From Bacillus sp. 2205SS5-2 (lineage in GTDB: Bacteria > Bacillota > Bacilli > Bacillales > Bacillaceae_K): a stretch of 64,000 nt of DNA. The stretch covers positions 57,795-121,794 of the forward strand of contig NZ_JAYKTS010000010.1 of the NCBI RefSeq assembly GCF_037024155.1, written 5' to 3'. Position numbers and translations under genes: made by a program. Below the pieces are notes generated by a model that searched no databases, was not told the DNA's origin, and worked only from the letters and a program-made list of their open reading frames with translations. This document shows, one piece after another, positions 44,282 through 54,609 of the stretch (the first letter of the stretch is position 1; each line of letters begins with the position of its first letter).

Positions 44282-46003
44282 ATGAGGAGAATTTTAAGTT
44301 ATTTAACTTCATATAAAAAATCAGTTAGTATCGCACTTAGTTTAATGATGTTTGAATTAGTTGTAGAACTAACTCAACCATTTCTGATGGGCCTCATTAT
44401 TGATCAAGGCATATTAAAAGGGGATATGAAAGCGGTTAGCTTTTGGGGGGGTATTTTATTAGTCTTATCTCTTCTAGCATTTGTTTCCGGAATCGTGAAC
44501 ACCTTCTATGCAGCCCAAGTAAGTCAAGGAGTCGGATTTGATTTACGTAAAGACTTATTTGCTAAAACACAAGAGTTTTCTTTAAACACATTTAAACATT
44601 TTCCCCCATCTACTTTGATTACGAGAATTACAAATGACGTAAATTCTATTCAAATACTCTTGTTTATGGGTTTAAGAATTATGCTACGCGCTCCACTGTT
44701 TATCATTGGAAGTTTGTTGATGGCCTTTTTTGTTTATCCGCGACTGGCTGTGTTATTACTTATTTCTGTCCCAATTTTACTGGGGATTTTTCTTTGGGTA
44801 CTAAAAAGAGGTGTGCATCTTTTTCAACATGTTCAAGAAAGTATAGACGGTGTGAATACCACTATTCGAGAGAATCTCATGGCAATTAAATTAATAAAGT
44901 CCTACAACAGAGGAAAGTATGAAAAAGATAGATTTGAAACCGTAAATAGATCCCTGTTAATGAACAATACGAAAGCATTAAAGGTAATGGAACTTTCCAT
45001 GCCCATGGTTATGGTAGGAATGAATTTAATTTTAGTTGGATTAATAGGATTCGGCTCTTTTGAGATTGAACAAGGAAACGGTGAAACAGGTGAAATGGTT
45101 GCCGTAATTAACTACGGCATGAGAATCCTCTTTTCCTTTTCTGTCTTTTCTTTTTTAATCATGAATTATTCAAGAGCGAAAGCATCCGGAAATCGAATCA
45201 ATGAGATTTTGCAAGTAAATCCCGTTAAGTCCGTTCGAAAAAGTGAAACGATCGAAAGTATTGAGTCGCTTTCATTTAAGAATGTTTCCTATCGAGATGA
45301 GATAACCAATGTGAATGTTTTACAAAATCTTTCATTTGAGATTGCGGAGGGTGAGTTCATTGGGATCATGGGAGCGACGGGGGCTGGTAAGACTACCTTA
45401 TTACAACTCATTCCGCGATTATATGCTCATAATGAGGGCGATATTTATGTTAATTCAAAACCAATTGCTGCGTATACTGATAAAGATTTGCGAGGAATTA
45501 TTGCGGTGGTTCCACAAGAAGCCCATCTGTTTTCGGGTACCATACGTGAAAATCTATTATGGGGAAAATCAAATGCTACTTTCGCAGAAATGAAACAAGC
45601 TGCTGAAGATGCTCAAATTCATGATTTTATTCTCTCACTACCTAGGGGCTATGACAGTGTAGTTGGACAAAGGGGAGTGAATTTATCTGGCGGGCAAAAG
45701 CAACGACTATCGATAGCAAGAGCATTGATTAGAAGGCCGAGTCTTCTCATATTAGACGATAGCACAAGTGCTCTAGACGCTGAAACTGAAAATAATCTGT
45801 TATTAGCGTTGAAATCATATGCATGTACTCTTATTATGGTAGCGCAAAAGGTGAGTACAATCCAAAACTCTGATCAGATTTTGCTCCTACAAAATGGAGA
45901 AATTGTTGGAAAGGGCAAACATCAACAACTTCTCGAGTCGAATAAGTTATATATTTCAATCAATGATTCGCAACGTGAGAAAGAAAGGAGCCGATATGTC
46001 TAA
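44282..46003 (+). CDS. ABC exporter half-transporter with degenerate ATP site (YfiB-like subunit)
   Basis: A 573-residue half-transporter: membrane domain residues about 15-290, then the ATPase. Walker A is GATGAGKTT and the signature LSGGQKQR is intact, but Walker B reads LLILDDSTSALD with Asp in place of the catalytic Glu, and the H-loop is VAQKVST with Gln in place of His. So its own ATP site should not hydrolyse well. It overlaps the next half-transporter by eight bases; together they look like heterodimeric multidrug exporters (YfiBC, BmrCD, LmrCD type). The ATG at 44282 follows AAAAAGGAG. Confidence 0.9.
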   Translation: MRRILSYLTSYKKSVSIALSLMMFELVVELTQPFLMGLIIDQGILKGDMKAVSFWGGILLVLSLLAFVSGIVNTFYAAQVSQGVGFDLRKDLFAKTQEFSLNTFKHFPPSTLITRITNDVNSIQILLFMGLRIMLRAPLFIIGSLLMAFFVYPRLAVLLLISVPILLGIFLWVLKRGVHLFQHVQESIDGVNTTIRENLMAIKLIKSYNRGKYEKDRFETVNRSLLMNNTKALKVMELSMPMVMVGMNLILVGLIGFGSFEIEQGNGETGEMVAVINYGMRILFSFSVFSFLIMNYSRAKASGNRINEILQVNPVKSVRKSETIESIESLSFKNVSYRDEITNVNVLQNLSFEIAEGEFIGIMGATGAGKTTLLQLIPRLYAHNEGDIYVNSKPIAAYTDKDLRGIIAVVPQEAHLFSGTIRENLLWGKSNATFAEMKQAAEDAQIHDFILSLPRGYDSVVGQRGVNLSGGQKQRLSIARALIRRPSLLILDDSTSALDAETENNLLLALKSYACTLIMVAQKVSTIQNSDQILLLQNGEIVGKGKHQQLLESNKLYISINDSQREKERSRYV

Positions 46004-47771
46004 TAAACAAGCTACTCGATCAAAAAGAAGTATAAAAAATTGGAAAAAAACTCTTCTTAAAATATGGGAGTATATGAGATTCTATAGAAAATGGTTTGTG
46101 TTTACATTAGGATTGGTCATATTATCGGCTATTTTCTCGCTCGTTGCCCCTTACTTATTGGGAGTAGCGGTTGACGAATTAATTGTTTCAAAAAATACGG
46201 ATAAATCAGTTGCATTACTCGGTGGTCTAATCCTAATTTACCTCAGTCAAGGTCTGACTCTAGTTCTGCAAAATTATTGGATGATTAACATCTCACAAAA
46301 AAGTGTATTTCATATGCGAAATGATTTGTTTTATCATTTTCAAAATCTCTCCCTTTCTTTCTTTCAAAAGCATCAACAAGGTGAGCTAATGAGTAGAATG
46401 ACGAATGATATTGAGAATGTCAGCCGAACGTTAAATTCTGCCGTCATTCAAATTTCTACAAGTGTGATTACCTTGATAGGAACGATTGCAATGATGATTT
46501 GGTTAAGTCCATTGCTTACCTCATTTACCTTGATGATTGTACCTATCCTCTATTTTGGACTTAAATGGATAACGAAAAGAACAAGCTTCTATTTTAAAGA
46601 ACAGCAAAAACAACTTGGAGATATGAATGGGTTTATAGAAGAGTCCTTGTCGGGTCAACATTTAATCAAAATGTACGGAAAAGAAGCCGAAATAATGCGC
46701 CAATTTGATGAGAAAAATAATAACATTAAGACTTCCGGTTATTGGGCGCAAACGTATACAGGTTTTATTCCAAAATTATTAAATATGTTAAACAATGTAA
46801 GTTTTGCGGTCATTGTCGGTTTGGGTGGAATCTTTGCTATTAAGGGCTATATTTCAATTGGAGTAATTGTGACGTTTACAGCTTATGCCAGACAATTTAC
46901 TCGCCCCTTAAATGACTTATCTAACCAGTTGAATATGCTTTTATCTGCAATCGCGGGAGCAGAACGAGTCTTTACGATAATGAACGAACCCTTTGAAAAT
47001 AAGGATGAAGCAGAGGCGATTTCACTAGACCGAATAAACGGTGAGGTTGAGTTTGATCATGTTTCGTTCTCATACAAAGAAAATAATAATACCTTAACAA
47101 ATTTATCTTTCCATGCCAAAAAAGGACAAACCATTGCATTAGTCGGACCTACAGGATCTGGGAAAACGACTGTCTTAAACCTTTTATCTAGGTTCTATGA
47201 GCCGGATGGCGGACAAATAAGCATTGATGGCATTCTCCTCGAAAAAATAAAAAGAAGTAACCTTCGAGAAAACATGGCAATGGTCCTTCAAGACTCATAT
47301 TTGTTTGAAACGAGTATATTGGAAAATATTCGATATGGAAAATTAAATGCGTCAGATGAAGATGTAATTATCGCCGCGAAGAAAGCAAATGCTCATGAAT
47401 TTATTTCTAGATTACCAGAAGGATATGACACATCTATTTCCGCTCAAACCTCAATTAGCTTTGGCCAACGACAATTGATCGCTATAGCAAGAGCATTGTT
47501 AATTGAACCTACCTTACTTTTACTTGACGAAGCTACAAGTAGTATCGATACGATTACAGAGATCAAAATAAATGAAGCGTTACAACGCTTAATGAAAAAT
47601 TCTACTACATTTGTGATCGCGCATAGGTTGAACACAATCTTAGGTGCAGACTGTATCTTGCTACTGAGAGAGGGGGAGATTGTCGAAAAAGGAACTCATA
47701 AAGAATTATTAGAAAAAGATGGTTCTTACGCTAAGTTGTATCGCCATCAGCAGCTCACTGAATTGGGTTAA
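45996..47771 (+). CDS. ABC exporter half-transporter, catalytic-site partner (YfiC-like subunit)
   Basis: About 591 residues from the ATG at 45996, preceded by AAAGGAG; the frame is open further upstream but inside the previous gene. A basic N-terminus leads into the membrane domain, then the ATPase with canonical Walker A GPTGSGKTT, Walker B LLLLDEATSSID and H-loop IAHRLNT. Its signature is changed to ISFGQRQ. That degenerate signature faces the weak site of the partner, while its intact Walker motifs pair with the partner's intact LSGGQ, as in asymmetric exporters. Confidence 0.9.
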   Translation: MSNKQATRSKRSIKNWKKTLLKIWEYMRFYRKWFVFTLGLVILSAIFSLVAPYLLGVAVDELIVSKNTDKSVALLGGLILIYLSQGLTLVLQNYWMINISQKSVFHMRNDLFYHFQNLSLSFFQKHQQGELMSRMTNDIENVSRTLNSAVIQISTSVITLIGTIAMMIWLSPLLTSFTLMIVPILYFGLKWITKRTSFYFKEQQKQLGDMNGFIEESLSGQHLIKMYGKEAEIMRQFDEKNNNIKTSGYWAQTYTGFIPKLLNMLNNVSFAVIVGLGGIFAIKGYISIGVIVTFTAYARQFTRPLNDLSNQLNMLLSAIAGAERVFTIMNEPFENKDEAEAISLDRINGEVEFDHVSFSYKENNNTLTNLSFHAKKGQTIALVGPTGSGKTTVLNLLSRFYEPDGGQISIDGILLEKIKRSNLRENMAMVLQDSYLFETSILENIRYGKLNASDEDVIIAAKKANAHEFISRLPEGYDTSISAQTSISFGQRQLIAIARALLIEPTLLLLDEATSSIDTITEIKINEALQRLMKNSTTFVIAHRLNTILGADCILLLREGEIVEKGTHKELLEKDGSYAKLYRHQQLTELG

Positions 47772-47783
47772 AGGAGTCATTAA

Positions 47784-48248
47784 ATGAGTATTTCATTTGA
47801 AAGAATAACCAAAGAAAATCTCTATATTGCAGAAGAAATGGTTGCATCAAATCAAGATTATAACATCATGGAAAACGGAAGTCCGATTCGAACGAAAGAA
47901 ACCATTGAAAGAGAATTCATCAATAGTAAAACAAAATCCCTATTGATTAAATTAGACGAGAGCTATATTGGAGTTGCGAATTATTTACACCATAATGAAA
48001 AAGATGGGTTTCCGTGGATTGGTTTATTCATGATTCATGGTGATTATCAAAGCTATGGTATTGGTTCTAAAGCATATTTTAGACTAGAATCGTTACTAAA
48101 AGAAGAGGACTGTAAGCACGTTCGCTTAGCGGTGTTGCCTGAAAACAAGCAAGCTAAATTTTTTTGGGGGAAGTTGGGATATGTATTTTTTGAAAGGAAG
48201 CTCTCAGAAAATGGACAAGTGGTGGATTGCTTTCAAAAAATATTATAA
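47784..48248 (+). CDS. GNAT family N-acetyltransferase
   Basis: A 154-residue acetyltransferase: the acetyl-CoA loop is at QSYGIGSKAYFRLESLLKEE and the C-terminal strand at AVLPENKQAKFFWGKLGYVF. It starts 12 bases after the ABC exporter stop with an AAAGGAG site, so it is in the same transcript and may modify the same toxic substrate or a resistance target. Its 3' end runs straight into a type-1 repeat two bases after the stop. Confidence 0.85.
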   Translation: MSISFERITKENLYIAEEMVASNQDYNIMENGSPIRTKETIEREFINSKTKSLLIKLDESYIGVANYLHHNEKDGFPWIGLFMIHGDYQSYGIGSKAYFRLESLLKEEDCKHVRLAVLPENKQAKFFWGKLGYVFFERKLSENGQVVDCFQKIL

Positions 48249-48250
48249 AG

Positions 48251-48405
48251 AAATCTTCGTAAATTTTTGGTTTTCGTTTCAATTTATCATCAATAATATA
48301 GCTTTGTTTCGGGCATCATTTCGTCTGTTTTTGAGGGAAATCAACCTTGAAATAGAGAATTCATCAATAATCAGATGAAATAGCCCCAATATTTTCGAAA
48401 AGAGT
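48251..48405 (+). repeat. Type-1 MITE-like repeat, short form (copy J)
   Basis: Starts beside the GNAT stop; it holds AATATAGCTTTGTTTCGGGC, CATCATTTCGTCTGTTTTTG and ends TTTTCGAAAAGAGTG. The left end is diverged. There is no cassette. Confidence 0.8.
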
Positions 48406-48529
48406 GTTGTAAAAGAAGCTCATCATGGTTAACGGGTTCGGTTCAGAAGTACAAAATGATAAATAACAGCAAAAAAAGATAGCCCATTAATTGCAAATTA
48501 GTAACTTAATTAGCAACAAAAATAGCAGT

Positions 48530-48560
48530 AAAAAGAGCATATTCGTTATGCTCCTTTTTC
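48530..48560 (-). terminator. Terminator of the minus-strand lipoprotein
   Basis: On the minus strand GAGCATAA and TATGCTC pair over a short loop and run into CTTTTTAC; located directly after the stop at 48562. Confidence 0.75.
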
Positions 48561-48561
48561 A

Positions 48562-49095
48562 TTATTGATTTAGTTCATCAATTGTCTTGAAAATTCTTGA
48601 ATACATTTCTTTAATGTGTTCATCAGTCTTTTCATCATTGTACAAACCATATTCCCATTTCTTTAATGTGCCATCTTCTTGTGATGCGAGAAGGCCAACA
48701 GCATAACTAATACCAGCAGTCCAATTCGAAGTCTTGTCGTACACTAAATCTTTCTCAGTAAAAGGAACATAATTATCAGTTCCGATAAAGAAAAATGGAA
48801 TTGTTGAATTTAAGTAAACATCTGCATATTGGCTTTCAGAAGCCTCTGAAAGATTATCCTCCCTAATAAAGACTGCATCATAAGACTTCAGTTCTTCACT
48901 TTTCATTTCGTCGAATGAAATCTCCGTAAATCTCACCTGTTCCACTTTTACTTTTGGCGATTCTCCGATCACTGCAATTCTTAAAGAATTTCCTTCATAA
49001 GCCTCGAAATCAGGGCTTGAAGTACAAGCCGTTAGAGCTACTGTTAGAATTAATAAGATAAAACATAAATATCTCTTTCTATTTAATCTTTTCAT
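48562..49095 (-). CDS. Putative lipoprotein, unknown function
   Basis: About 177 residues with a basic N-terminus, a hydrophobic stretch and lipobox LTACTSS (Cys near residue 24). The mature part resembles a Rossmann-like half (SLRIAVIGESPKVK; YDAVFIREDNLSEA) seen in some surface proteins. I do not know the family. The ATG at 49095 is six bases from AAGGGG; an upstream TTG is less likely. It is monocistronic. Confidence 0.78.
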   Translation of the reverse strand: MKRLNRKRYLCFILLILTVALTACTSSPDFEAYEGNSLRIAVIGESPKVKVEQVRFTEISFDEMKSEELKSYDAVFIREDNLSEASESQYADVYLNSTIPFFFIGTDNYVPFTEKDLVYDKTSNWTAGISYAVGLLASQEDGTLKKWEYGLYNDEKTDEHIKEMYSRIFKTIDELNQ

Positions 49096-49261
49096 ATGCA
49101 ACCCCTTTTAACATATTTTAACATAGTATTCTAAACACCTTGTTAAATAAATTAATAAGTCTAGCAGATTACTCGACTTATTGCATATAGATTCTTTCTT
49201 TTATATCAAACTGCTTTTTTGAAATGCCTAATCGTTGAGCAGGTGTACCTACCATTCCCTT

Positions 49262-51015
49262 TTATTTGTAAGCTAAACAAAAATTGTAATAAGTCCGCAA
49301 TATTGTGAGTGCCATTTGAGCGTATTTCGGATTGAAATTGGAATAGATATAACTTTTGCCATCACCACGAGCTGTCGTTAAAGGTCTTTCTAAGATAGAT
49401 AGCCTCCTGCGAATTTGCTGGATGAAAATATTCGTGGCATTGTCGTTCACGTTCAAGATAAGATTTGCAATATCTTTCGGTTCGAGTGATGAAAGATTGG
49501 TTGAGCACTCCACTCATCGAAATCCTCTATCAATCGTTGCAAGTGGATGCTCAATCGGATTACCCGCATATTCATAATGACTGTATGCCCGTTCCAACCT
49601 CCTTATGAAATTGTTGGTATGAAACAGTTCCTCCATTTTCAACAACGCAAGCTTCCTTAAAGACTTAGTATCGTAAACAGAGTTAATTCCCCAGTTGGTT
49701 AAATCCACTCATGCCTGAACAAATTCCTCACGAGCCTGTTTCCGAGATTTGGTTTTATCCGTTTGACAAAGGAAATGGTGGGCATCTGATAGACGAATTT
49801 CTTTGGAGAATACCCGATAAATGGAAGTCATTAAGGAATTATCTTTGTCGGTCATAAAACGCCATTCCGAAGCCCTTACAAGCTGTTTGATGAGCCAGTA
49901 ATGGGCAATGGTTGTATTGGTAGAATTAATATGAAATCCATCTATATACTTCGCTCTGCGTTCAATTTTATCTAATTCATCTCAATACTATATTTCCGTT
50001 TATGTATCGTTTTTCGAACGTGGCATCGGATAATGAGAATACTTCGGAAACCGAGCGTGTTTCTTGGCAAATTCATTTAGATGGTCTTCTTTTAAAAGAA
50101 CAGTGTCTTGGGCAATGTCCCCCAATGAAATATCCCAATCATATGCCACATCACTGCGGAACACATAGCGTGAAAGTACATCAGCAGTTATGACAACGTT
50201 GGTAGGGAACTGACTTTCTTCTAAATCGTCATACTGGCTGCCGCCCATCCCTTTCTTCCGAACATTGTTCAAAAAATAGGTCATTTTATCGGTGTTTAAC
50301 CACATTTCATTGAAATCCATATTTTGAATGGGCTTGGCTTCGTGCCGTTCCAAAAACTCTAAACATCTTCGGTAAACAAATTCTAATTTATCGTAATAAG
50401 TTCCTCTCCCAATTTCCAAAAGTTCACAAGTTCTTGTAATCGGAACCCTACTTACCAATAACTTTGTAAACCAAAGAAGAATATCACTTCGTTTTTGATT
50501 TTATGTGATAGATTGCTTTCGGTTAGGTAGTACATTGGTAAACTTTTTACACGTCTTACATTGCCATCTTTGGGATTTACCAGTGCTTTTCCCACGCTTA
50601 TAGAACTCCCTTGGTTCACTAAAAGGGGTAAACTCTTCCGCAATACAATCCTCTTTATGAAATTGATAATCAGGTTCGACATCTAGGACAGAATTGATTT
50701 GAAGCAATCACTCAATTTCCTGTGCGATACATCAAATTGATAGGGTTGTCTGTGACAATCTAATGTAGCACCTTTTGTTGCAAATTTCTCTTGGGGAAGA
50801 CCGTACCATTTACAATACGGATCGGAACAATGATTGTATTGAATTTTATAGATATTTCCGTTCCAAATAAATGCAGTTGAATTGAACAATAAACCTTTGT
50901 ATTTTGTTCCGAACTGCTTTGGCATTAACAATTCGTAATCTTTTGTTCTTTCTCCTATTTCAGCCGTCGAAATGGGGGTTTGCTCCTCAACATGATTATC
51001 TTCTTTGGTAGCCAA
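49262..51015 (-). pseudogene. Decayed large transposase-like gene with zinc-ribbon N-terminus
   Basis: Consecutive minus-strand fragments form one protein of roughly 560-580 residues. From the N-terminus: IQYNHCSDPYCKWYGLP (Cys pairs), HKEDCIAEEF and WQCKTCKKFTNV (zinc ribbon), then TCELLEIGRGTYYDKL, VVITADVLSRYVFRSDVAYD and FMTDKDNSL (DDE-like acidic residues), and SLEPKDIANLILNVND. Breaks: a frameshift near 50700, TAA at 50501-50503, clustered stops at about 49985-50000, and TGA at 49706-49708 and 49511-49513, both where Trp would fit. The mobile-element assignment is from these motifs; the exact IS family is not recognised. Confidence 0.65.
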
Positions 51016-51025
51016 TCTCTTTTAC

Positions 51026-51277
51026 TTAGCAAACGTTATTGCTCTCCATTAAATGTTCGATTTCTAATTGTTTAATAATTCTTCGGTTATTTCGCTTACT
51101 TTCAATCCATTTTATAAAATCTTTGTCATCCAAAAGATTGAGCAGAAATACATCCACAACTTCATTTTCGCTGTACTCCGTAAATTCCGCATTGGTTTTT
51201 ACAATCGCTCTTACTCGCTCAGAGATAAGCCAATCTACTCCATCAGCATTGTTATTTTTAGGCTTAATAAACTTCAT
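51026..51277 (-). CDS. Small protein preceding the transposase-like gene
   Basis: 83 residues, helical and charged (WLISERVRAIVKTNAEFTEY; DFIKWIESKRNNRRIIKQLE). It ends ten bases before the decayed transposase-like gene starts, so it was probably its co-transcribed accessory protein. Still intact while its partner is broken. No family recognised. Confidence 0.5.
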   Translation of the reverse strand: MKFIKPKNNNADGVDWLISERVRAIVKTNAEFTEYSENEVVDVFLLNLLDDKDFIKWIESKRNNRRIIKQLEIEHLMESNNVC

Positions 51278-51676
51278 ATTATTTAGACCTCGTAATTAAA
51301 ATCGTTCAACATTCAGTACGCCCAATTTGCACCTAGTTTAACACATAATTGGAATACTAACTGTTGGATAGAAGTCACTTGCTAATTATGGTGTTAATTC
51401 TGATGGTATTATGGAGGTTATTTTTAAAAAATAGTGATATATCAACAAATAAAGGGAGTCCAATTCATATGCGAATTGAACTCCCATTTGTATTACTTTA
51501 TTACATTTTGTACTCAATAACCCGTTACATCATGGTGAGCTTTTTTAATTATGCATCCATTTATTATTAAATTGCCTGAAGAAAGAGTTTCCTCAATCTG
51601 TGTGTTTGTCTAACCAAATTCAACGCAACAAGCATAGTTTACTTATATCATAACTGGTTTTAAAGGTGGTGTAATA
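51278..51676. other. Intergenic region
   Basis: AT-rich DNA between the transposase remnant and the acidic protein gene. No credible ORF, repeat copy or terminator was seen; a 68-codon plus frame at 51364 lacks a ribosome site. Confidence 0.45.
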
Positions 51677-51949
51677 ATGTCTGAAAAAATAATGGATAGC
51701 GGATCGGACGAACAGCAAGAAGATCATTTTTCAAAAATGATGTTCGGTTCAAATCGTCCAAATCGAACCGAACATCAAGCAGTAGAAGAAGAGGAAGTAA
51801 TTGAGAGTGATGAAGAGTCTAATTCAGATCAATTGATGGATCAAATATTTAATATTTTTCAATCATTACAAGAAATAAAACCACTCTTGAGTGAATTTTC
51901 TCCAATGGTGGACTATATTAAAAAAAAACTAATAACCAAAAATGACTAA
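51677..51949 (+). CDS. Small acidic hypothetical protein
   Basis: 90 residues with a strongly acidic centre (QAVEEEEVIESDEESNSDQL) followed by an amphipathic helix (IFNIFQSLQEIKPLLSEFSP). The start is supported by AAAGGTGGTG eight bases upstream. Composition is like small spore- or stress-associated proteins of Bacillaceae, but I do not recognise a family. No partner gene is close. Confidence 0.7.
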   Translation: MSEKIMDSGSDEQQEDHFSKMMFGSNRPNRTEHQAVEEEEVIESDEESNSDQLMDQIFNIFQSLQEIKPLLSEFSPMVDYIKKKLITKND

Positions 51950-53111
51950 AATATGTATGAATAGTGAGGAGAGATTTTCTATAGGGAATCTTCCTCTAAT
52001 CATTTCCCTGTCCCTTATCCTTGATAATGAAATTGAAAATAGGAATTGAAATGCCTGTATTTATTGGGGGAATTTAAATAATATTCACCTCAGGAGGAAC
52101 TGTCCAGACGGGAAATATTTTTGTGAAATCAGATTATTCAGTATCGATTTCATCAAACGGGTCAGAGAAGATAATTCCGAACGCATAATCACTATGTGGA
52201 GGGAAATTCTAATCAAACTAGATCATAAATCAGGAATATGCACTTGAACGAAATTCTAGTTTATTTCATTAAGGTGAAAAATAAGAAATAAAAAAGACGC
52301 CTGAATATCCGTCAGACGTCTTTCAATACGTATTTGAGGCGATAGACAATGTGACCACATTCACACTTGTTGATAAATCAACGTGCCTTATTCGACTTAC
52401 ACAAATGAGCTCATCGCAAGTTAAATATAACATGATCTATTTGAGAAAGCAAGGTTTTTATTATGTTTATAATAAAGCCTAGAAGAAGTTCAGAAAAATT
52501 CAATCTAATTCTGATTTTGTATATTGTTCAGATAGAAATTAGGAGTAGTGAGTTTGGGAATGAGATATTATGTTACATATAGCTTATTTACAAAGTATTG
52601 TTCGTTATATAGAATGTATACAAGCATTATTTATAGAATATGAAGTTTCCTTCTCTATCCCTTTGCTTGATTATAAAAAGTGATGTTACCCAACCTGACT
52701 TGTTATAATTGTTTAGTTTCATTTTTAGCATAAATAATATAGCTTCGTTCTCTACTATTCGTTAGTCATATCTTTAACCCTTGGCCTATCGGTTTTGATT
52801 TTTGGACAAGCAAACGAACATGTATTTCGCATCAATCAATAATAGATACTTGTCGTACATGAAAAAGAACCATCTTTAACAGGAATGAACTTCATCATCC
52901 TAGTAGGATGATAAATAGAAAAAGAGATATAAATACTGAATACGTGAATAATGAAAAGATTGTAAGAACAAATGGGGATCAACATCACAAGTAGATGGTT
53001 GGAGCCGCTGGATGAGAATACAATCGATCTATTAAATTTCCACATATCGTTAATAAAGGTCTTTTTCACGTAATACAATAGTTCAAAATAAACTGTATGA
53101 GGTGAGAATGA
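51950..53111. other. Long intergenic region with an ORF remnant and a hairpin
   Basis: About 1160 bases without an intact gene. A hairpin at 52293-52323 (AAAGACG..CTGA with TCAG.CGTCTTT) would work as a terminator on the minus strand, where a T run follows. An open stretch 52285-52482 on the plus strand, lacking a start codon, reads TPEYPSDVFQYVFEAIDNVT and TQMSSSQVKYNMIYLRKQGF; it looks like a gene remnant. The rest is AT-rich. Confidence 0.4.
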
Positions 53112-54440
53112 ATGGGTATGAAAGTAAGTGGTCCAAGGGGTAGTAGCATGATTTCTGGAAATTTGAAAGAGTTTCAAGATAATCCTTTAGGGTTTTTGGA
53201 TAACATTCGCATAAACTATCAAGATGTTGCGAAGGTACGTTTTTTGCAATATCCTATTTATATATTGATGAAGCCCGATTATATAGAAGAAGTATTAGTT
53301 ACGAAAGCGATGTCCTTTCACAAAAATGAGAGTTTCAATGAGCTTGATCCATTTACTGGGGAAGGACTATTAACGAGAGAAGGGGGTTTTCACTTAAAGC
53401 AGAGAAGAATGATGCATCCTTCTGTTACGAAAAAACATATTTCCCTTTTTGGTGAAAATACAGTCGAAGTAACTGAGAAGTATCTCGAGGAGTGGGATCA
53501 AAATCCGTTAAGAATTATTAATGAGGACCTAATGAATATCTCATTAGGAGTGATTTCCAAAACTCTTTTCAGTTTATCTACTTTTGAAAATAAGGAAATT
53601 TCAGGTAATGAAATGGACACGGTCCTGGGGTTAGCTACTAAACGGATACGTGCACTTTATCATGTACCATATTCAGCCCCTTTGAAAGGAAATCGAAATT
53701 TTCAAGTAGTGTGTTCTAAACTTGAAAAAGTAGTATATACCATCATGAATTATCGTCGTGAACATCCAAAACAAAAATATGTAGATTTGCTATCAATTAT
53801 TGTAAATGCGTGTGACAATCATTCCGGCAACTATTTGACCAATAAACTACTTCGAGATGAATTGTTGAAAATTTTTTTTGATGAGCATGAAGCCACAGCT
53901 AGTACTCTTTCATGGGTACTGTATAACTTAAGCAAACACACAATTGCGAAAGAAAAGGTCTTTGAAGAACTAGAAAAAATTAAAGTGGAACAATTATCAA
54001 TTGAACACATTGACCAACTATCCTATCTGAAAGCTGTGATTCTTGAGTCATTGAGGCTTTATCCACCGGTTTATTTGTTTGGCAGACGAGCCTTTCAAAA
54101 CGTTGAAATCGGTCCTTTTTCTGTTAGGAAAGGGGAAGGGATCATAATCTCCCCGTATATAATTCATAAACTCTCGAGCAGCTTTGAAAAAGCCGAAATG
54201 TTTTGTCCTGAAAGGTTTTTAGGTGATCCAATAAATAGAATTCATCCACAGGCTTATTTCCCATTTGGGAATGGTTCAAGGAAATGTTTGGAAAACCCCT
54301 ATGCTTTGTTTGAAGCTCTTCTTGTTTTAGGGACCATATTGAGAAAATTTGATGTTAATCTTGTTGAGGAAGTAGATATGGACCCTTCGATTACTCTAAG
54401 ACCAAAGGGAAAGTTAAAAATGTTAGTCAAGCGGAGATAA
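53112..54440 (+). CDS. Cytochrome P450
   Basis: A 442-residue P450. The K-helix ExxR is in VILESLRLYPP, the PERF-like motif is CPERFLGD, and the heme loop FPFGNGSRKCLENP holds the Cys ligand, with Glu replacing the usual final Gly. The I-helix reads FFDEHEATAST: the acid is kept, but the usual following Thr is Ala, so oxygen activation may be unusual. No ferredoxin or reductase is adjacent. The start follows TGAGGTGAGAATGA. The substrate is unknown; fatty acid or secondary-metabolite oxidation is typical. Confidence 0.92.
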   Translation: MGMKVSGPRGSSMISGNLKEFQDNPLGFLDNIRINYQDVAKVRFLQYPIYILMKPDYIEEVLVTKAMSFHKNESFNELDPFTGEGLLTREGGFHLKQRRMMHPSVTKKHISLFGENTVEVTEKYLEEWDQNPLRIINEDLMNISLGVISKTLFSLSTFENKEISGNEMDTVLGLATKRIRALYHVPYSAPLKGNRNFQVVCSKLEKVVYTIMNYRREHPKQKYVDLLSIIVNACDNHSGNYLTNKLLRDELLKIFFDEHEATASTLSWVLYNLSKHTIAKEKVFEELEKIKVEQLSIEHIDQLSYLKAVILESLRLYPPVYLFGRRAFQNVEIGPFSVRKGEGIIISPYIIHKLSSSFEKAEMFCPERFLGDPINRIHPQAYFPFGNGSRKCLENPYALFEALLVLGTILRKFDVNLVEEVDMDPSITLRPKGKLKMLVKRR

Positions 54441-54609
54441 ATTTGGCGGAGGAACAGATAGGAAATTCACCTGTTTTTATCTGGTAGTTTGATAAGATTT
54501 AGAATGGTTGCTTTGACTAGCTCTAAGCCTTTTGTTTTCTTTTGCAGGAGATTTCTTGATCTTGGTGAACTATTAAAAAGGGGAGGCTTATCCAGGTATA
54601 TTTTCCAAA

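Noticed and set aside
49511..49708. Selenocysteine or TGA recoding in the transposase-like gene
   Set aside because: Other interruptions in the same gene are a frameshift and TAA, so ordinary pseudogene decay is sufficient.
51364..51570. Plus-strand frame of 68 codons, hydrophobic
   Set aside because: It starts with TTG without a ribosome site and shows no homology-like motif; treated as chance.
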